Source: Nakamurella endophytica | Lineage (GTDB): Bacteria; Actinomycetota; Actinomycetes; Mycobacteriales; Nakamurellaceae | Reading direction: 5' to 3' | NCBI RefSeq assembly: GCF_014646215.1 | Contig: NZ_BMNA01000001.1 | Coordinates: forward strand, 38,442-102,441 | Length of the DNA: 64,000 nt | In this document: positions 61,292 to 64,000 of the stretch, piece by piece | Numbering within the stretch: the stretch's first letter is position 1 | How the letters are laid out: every line of letters starts with the position of its first letter | Translations under genes and position numbers: made by a program | Notes under the pieces: generated by a model | Told to the model about the DNA's origin: nothing | The model's input: the letters and a program-made list of their open reading frames with translations, nothing else | Databases searched by the model: none

Positions 61292-62803
61292 TCAGGCCTG
61301 GACGCCGAGCGTGGAGAACACCAGCTCCCGCACCCGGGCGGCGTCGGCCTGCCCGCGGGTCGCCTTCATCACCGCACCCACCACCGCCCCGACCGCCTGC
61401 ACCCGACCGGACCGGATCCGGTCGGCCACGTCGGGGGCGGCGGCCAGCGCCTGGTCCACTGCCTGCTGCAGGGCCGAGTCGTCGGACACGACCGCCAGCC
61501 CGCGGGCCGCCACCACCTCGTCGGGGTCGCCCTCGCCGGCCAGCACCCCGTCGACGACCTGCCGGGCCAGCTTGGCCGACAACGTCCCCGCCGCCACCAG
61601 GGCGACGACCCTGGCCACCTGCTGCGGCGTGATCGGCAGCTCGGCCAGGGACACCCCGCGGCTGTTGGCCTGCTGCCCCAGGTACGCCGACCACCAGGAC
61701 CGGGCCTGGTCGGCCGGTGCGCCCGCGTCGACCGTGGCCTCGACCAGGCCGACGGCGTCGGCCGCGACCAGGTCGCGCATCTCGAGGTCGGACAGCCCCC
61801 ACTCCTGCTGCAGCCGGGCCCGGCGCAGCCAGGGCAGCTCCGGCAGCGACGCCCGGATGCCCTCCACCCACTCCGGGGCCGGGGCGAGCGGCACCAGGTC
61901 CGGCTCGGGGAAGTACCGGTAGTCCTCGGCGGTCTCCTTCGACCGGCCGGGCGAGGTGGTCCCGGTGGACTCGTCGAAGTGCCTGGTCTCCTGCACGATC
62001 CGCCCGCCGGCTTCGAGAACGGCCGCCTGCCGGCAGATCTCGTGACGGACGGCGCGCTCGACGGAGCGCAGCGAGTTCACGTTCTTGGTCTCGGTGCGGG
62101 TCCCGAACACCGGGTTCCCGGCCGGGGTCAGCGAGACGTTGGCGTCGCACCGCAGCGAGCCCTGGTCCATCCGCACGTCCGAGACCTCCAGCGACAGCAG
62201 GAGATCGCGCAGCGCGGCGACGTAGGCGCGGGCCACGGCGGGCGCCGACGCCTTGGTCCCGGTGATCGGCTTGGTGACGATCTCGACCAGCGGCACGCCG
62301 GCCCGGTTGTAGTCCAGCAGCGAGTACTCCGCGCCGTGGATGCGGCCGGTGAGACCGCCGACGTGGGTGGACTTGCCGGTGTCCTCCTCCATGTGCGCCC
62401 GCTCGATCTCGACGCGCACCGTCTCCCCGTCCACCTGGACGTCCAGGTAGCCGTTCACGGCGATCGGCTCGTCGTACTGCGAGGTCTGGAAGTTCTTGGG
62501 CATGTCCGGGTAGAAGTAGTTCTTCCGCGCGAACCTGCACCACGAGGCGATGCTGCAGTGCAGCGCCAGCCCGATCCGCACCGCGTACTCGACCGCGGTG
62601 GCGTTGACCACCGGCATGGCGCCGGGCAGGGCGAGGCAGACAGGGCACACCTGGGTGTTCGGCGGAGCGCCGAACGCCGTGGAGCAGCCGCAGAACATCT
62701 TGGTGGCGGTGCCGAGCTCGACGTGCACCTCGAGACCCAGGACGGGGTCGAAGGTCTCGATCGCGTGGTCGTAGTCGGCCAGGGTCGGTGTCGCGGACGA
62801 CAT
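61292..62803 (-). CDS. gatB: Aspartyl/glutamyl-tRNA amidotransferase subunit B
   Basis: A 503-residue subunit of GatCAB, which amidates Glu-tRNA(Gln) (and Asp-tRNA(Asn)). The N-terminus has [18 protein letters not shown] and [15 protein letters not shown] with zinc cysteines; [23 protein letters not shown] and EDTGKSTHV are family motifs. The helical GatB C-terminal/YqeY domain covers about residues 360-503. The ATG shares one base with the gatA stop (TGATG). It follows gatA as usual. Confidence 0.97.
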   Translation of the reverse strand: MSSATPTLADYDHAIETFDPVLGLEVHVELGTATKMFCGCSTAFGAPPNTQVCPVCLALPGAMPVVNATAVEYAVRIGLALHCSIASWCRFARKNYFYPDMPKNFQTSQYDEPIAVNGYLDVQVDGETVRVEIERAHMEEDTGKSTHVGGLTGRIHGAEYSLLDYNRAGVPLVEIVTKPITGTKASAPAVARAYVAALRDLLLSLEVSDVRMDQGSLRCDANVSLTPAGNPVFGTRTETKNVNSLRSVERAVRHEICRQAAVLEAGGRIVQETRHFDESTGTTSPGRSKETAEDYRYFPEPDLVPLAPAPEWVEGIRASLPELPWLRRARLQQEWGLSDLEMRDLVAADAVGLVEATVDAGAPADQARSWWSAYLGQQANSRGVSLAELPITPQQVARVVALVAAGTLSAKLARQVVDGVLAGEGDPDEVVAARGLAVVSDDSALQQAVDQALAAAPDVADRIRSGRVQAVGAVVGAVMKATRGQADAARVRELVFSTLGVQA

Positions 62804-64000
62804 CAGGGGTTCACCACCAGTTCGGGGACGGACAGGGGCACGGTGCTGCCGTGCTCGGCGACGTAGAGCGTCTCGAACGCGGACGCGACCCGGTACATGG
62901 CGGCCTCGCCGAGGGCGGGCGCCATGATCTGCAGGCCGACCGGCAGGCCGGTGTCGGCGGCCAGGCCGCTGGGCACGCTCATCGCCGGGATGCCGGCCAG
63001 CGAGCCGGGGATCGTGGCCAGGTCGTTGAGGTACATGGCCAGCGGGTCGTCGACCTTCTCGCCGAGCCGGAAGGCGGTGACCGGGGACGCCGGCGACACC
63101 AGCACGTCGCAGCCGGCGCCGCCGCCGGCCGCACCGAAGGCCTGGTCGAAGTCGCCCTTGATCAGGGTGCGGACCTTCTGCGCGGAGCCGTAGTACGCGT
63201 CGTAGTAGCCGGCCGAGAGCGCGTAGGTGCCCAGGATGATCCGGCGCTTGACCTCGGCGCCGAAGCCGGCGCCGCGCGTCGCGGACATCACCGTCTCCGC
63301 CGAGACCGGCTGCCCGGCAGCCGGTTCCACCCGCAGGCCGTAGCGCATGGCGTCGAACCGGGCCAGGTTCGACGAGCACTCGCTGGGCAGGATCAGGTAG
63401 TACGCCGCCAACCCGTAGCGGAAGTGCGGGCAGGACACCTCGACGATCTCGGCGCCGGCCGCCTCCAGCGCGGCGACCGCGGCCCGGAACGAGTCGAGCA
63501 CCCCCGGCTGGTATCCCTCGCCGCCCAGCTCGCGGACCACGCCGATCCGCATGCCGGCCACGCCGTCGGCCCGTCCGCGGTGCACCGCATCGACCACCGA
63601 GGGCACCGGCTCCGGGATCGAGGTCGAGTCCCGCGGGTCGTGGCCGGCGATGACCTCGTGCAGCAGCGCGGTGTCCAGCACGGTCCGCGCGCACGGGCCC
63701 ACCTGGTCCAGCGACGAGGCCAGCGCGATCACCCCGTACCGGGAGACGCCGCCGTACGTCGGCTTGGCGCCGACCGTGCCGGTGACCGCGGCGGGCTGGC
63801 GGATCGAGCCGCCGGTGTCCGTGCCGATGGCCAGCGGGGCCTCGAAGGCGGCCAGCGCGGCCGCCGACCCGCCGCCCGACCCGCCGGGGATCCGGTCCAG
63901 GTCCCACGGGTTGCGCGACGGCCCGTACGCCGAGTTCTCCGTCGACGAGCCCATGGCGAACTCGTCCAGGTTGGTCTTGCCGAGGATGACCACGCCGGCC
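62803..64000 (-). CDS. gatA: Glutamyl-tRNA amidotransferase subunit A (5' end beyond the window)
   Basis: A partial frame (about 399 codons visible) of the amidase-signature subunit of GatCAB, which releases ammonia from glutamine. The Ser-cisSer-Lys catalytic segments are visible: [40 protein letters not shown] and [13 protein letters not shown]. The N-terminal roughly 90 residues and gatC lie past the window edge. Together with gltX and tRNA-Gln it fits indirect glutaminyl-tRNA formation. Confidence 0.97.
   Translation of the reverse strand, partial: AGVVILGKTNLDEFAMGSSTENSAYGPSRNPWDLDRIPGGSGGGSAAALAAFEAPLAIGTDTGGSIRQPAAVTGTVGAKPTYGGVSRYGVIALASSLDQVGPCARTVLDTALLHEVIAGHDPRDSTSIPEPVPSVVDAVHRGRADGVAGMRIGVVRELGGEGYQPGVLDSFRAAVAALEAAGAEIVEVSCPHFRYGLAAYYLILPSECSSNLARFDAMRYGLRVEPAAGQPVSAETVMSATRGAGFGAEVKRRIILGTYALSAGYYDAYYGSAQKVRTLIKGDFDQAFGAAGGGAGCDVLVSPASPVTAFRLGEKVDDPLAMYLNDLATIPGSLAGIPAMSVPSGLAADTGLPVGLQIMAPALGEAAMYRVASAFETLYVAEHGSTVPLSVPELVVNP

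Overview
The window is 64 kb of very high-GC chromosome from an actinobacterium. The evidence is an actinobacterial gene set and gene order: proB/obgE/rpmA/rplU/rne, ung/thiL/ddl/gpsA/plsC/ppk/hup/leuD/leuC, gltX/cimA/leuB/serA/ilvC/ilvN/ilvB. Further signs are a lysine/alanine-tailed HupB-type HU, an IclR-family regulator divergent from leuCD, frequent GTG starts and many apparently leaderless promoters. A Nakamurella/Frankineae-like relative is my guess; the sequence alone does not settle genus. I see no prophage, insertion sequence, CRISPR array or island. Nearly everything is core metabolism and information processing.

Layout. 0-5 kb: a quinone-oxidoreductase-like MDR enzyme, then the DNA-uptake pair comEC/comEA. 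5-16 kb (minus strand): a histidine phosphatase, rsfS, nadD, proA, proB, obgE, rpmA, rplU and an RNase E/G with an IF2N-like N-terminus; most junctions in the rsfS-obgE block overlap (ATGA or GTGA). 16-19 kb: a three-gene ABC-2 exporter and a divergent tiny secreted protein with a sortase-E-like LASTG motif. 19-25 kb: GNAT, ndk, a DUF4233 membrane protein, folC and valS. 25-28 kb: two paralogous small proteins flank an acyl-CoA dehydrogenase, then cobT. 28-33 kb: a BisC-type molybdoenzyme translationally coupled to ung, then thiL, a stand-alone Lrp/AsnC ligand domain and a DUF3515 protein. 33-41 kb: ddl, gpsA, plsC, ppk, a Nudix-phosphatase fusion, and hup after a 25-bp perfect terminator hairpin. 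41-49.7 kb: leuD, leuC and divergent iclR; tRNA-Glu(CUC), tRNA-Gln(CUG), gltX; a FAH-family enzyme; cimA and leuB. 50-56.7 kb: serA, a proline-rich membrane protein and the ilvB-ilvN-ilvC operon. 56.8-64 kb: three bacterial-PH-domain membrane proteins, a PQQ-type sugar dehydrogenase lipoprotein, gatB and a 5'-truncated gatA.

How it fits together. cimA, leuCD, leuB and ilvBNC together supply the citramalate route to isoleucine plus leucine and valine synthesis. The ilvB operon starts with a strong promoter (TTGACA-N17-TACAGT), a leaderless 12-codon leader peptide containing L-I-L-V-L, and a terminator with a T-tract, which is a textbook attenuator. gltX, tRNA-Glu, tRNA-Gln and gatAB fit the indirect tRNA-Gln amidation route.

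The least ordinary signals are small: the attenuator with a leaderless leader, a recurring leaderless promoter architecture, repeated short in-frame tandem duplications inside protein linkers, the mini LASTG surface protein, the paired small proteins around the acyl-CoA dehydrogenase, a possible CTG start, and hairpins in the rplU leader and hup promoter. I did not find a large undescribed system.
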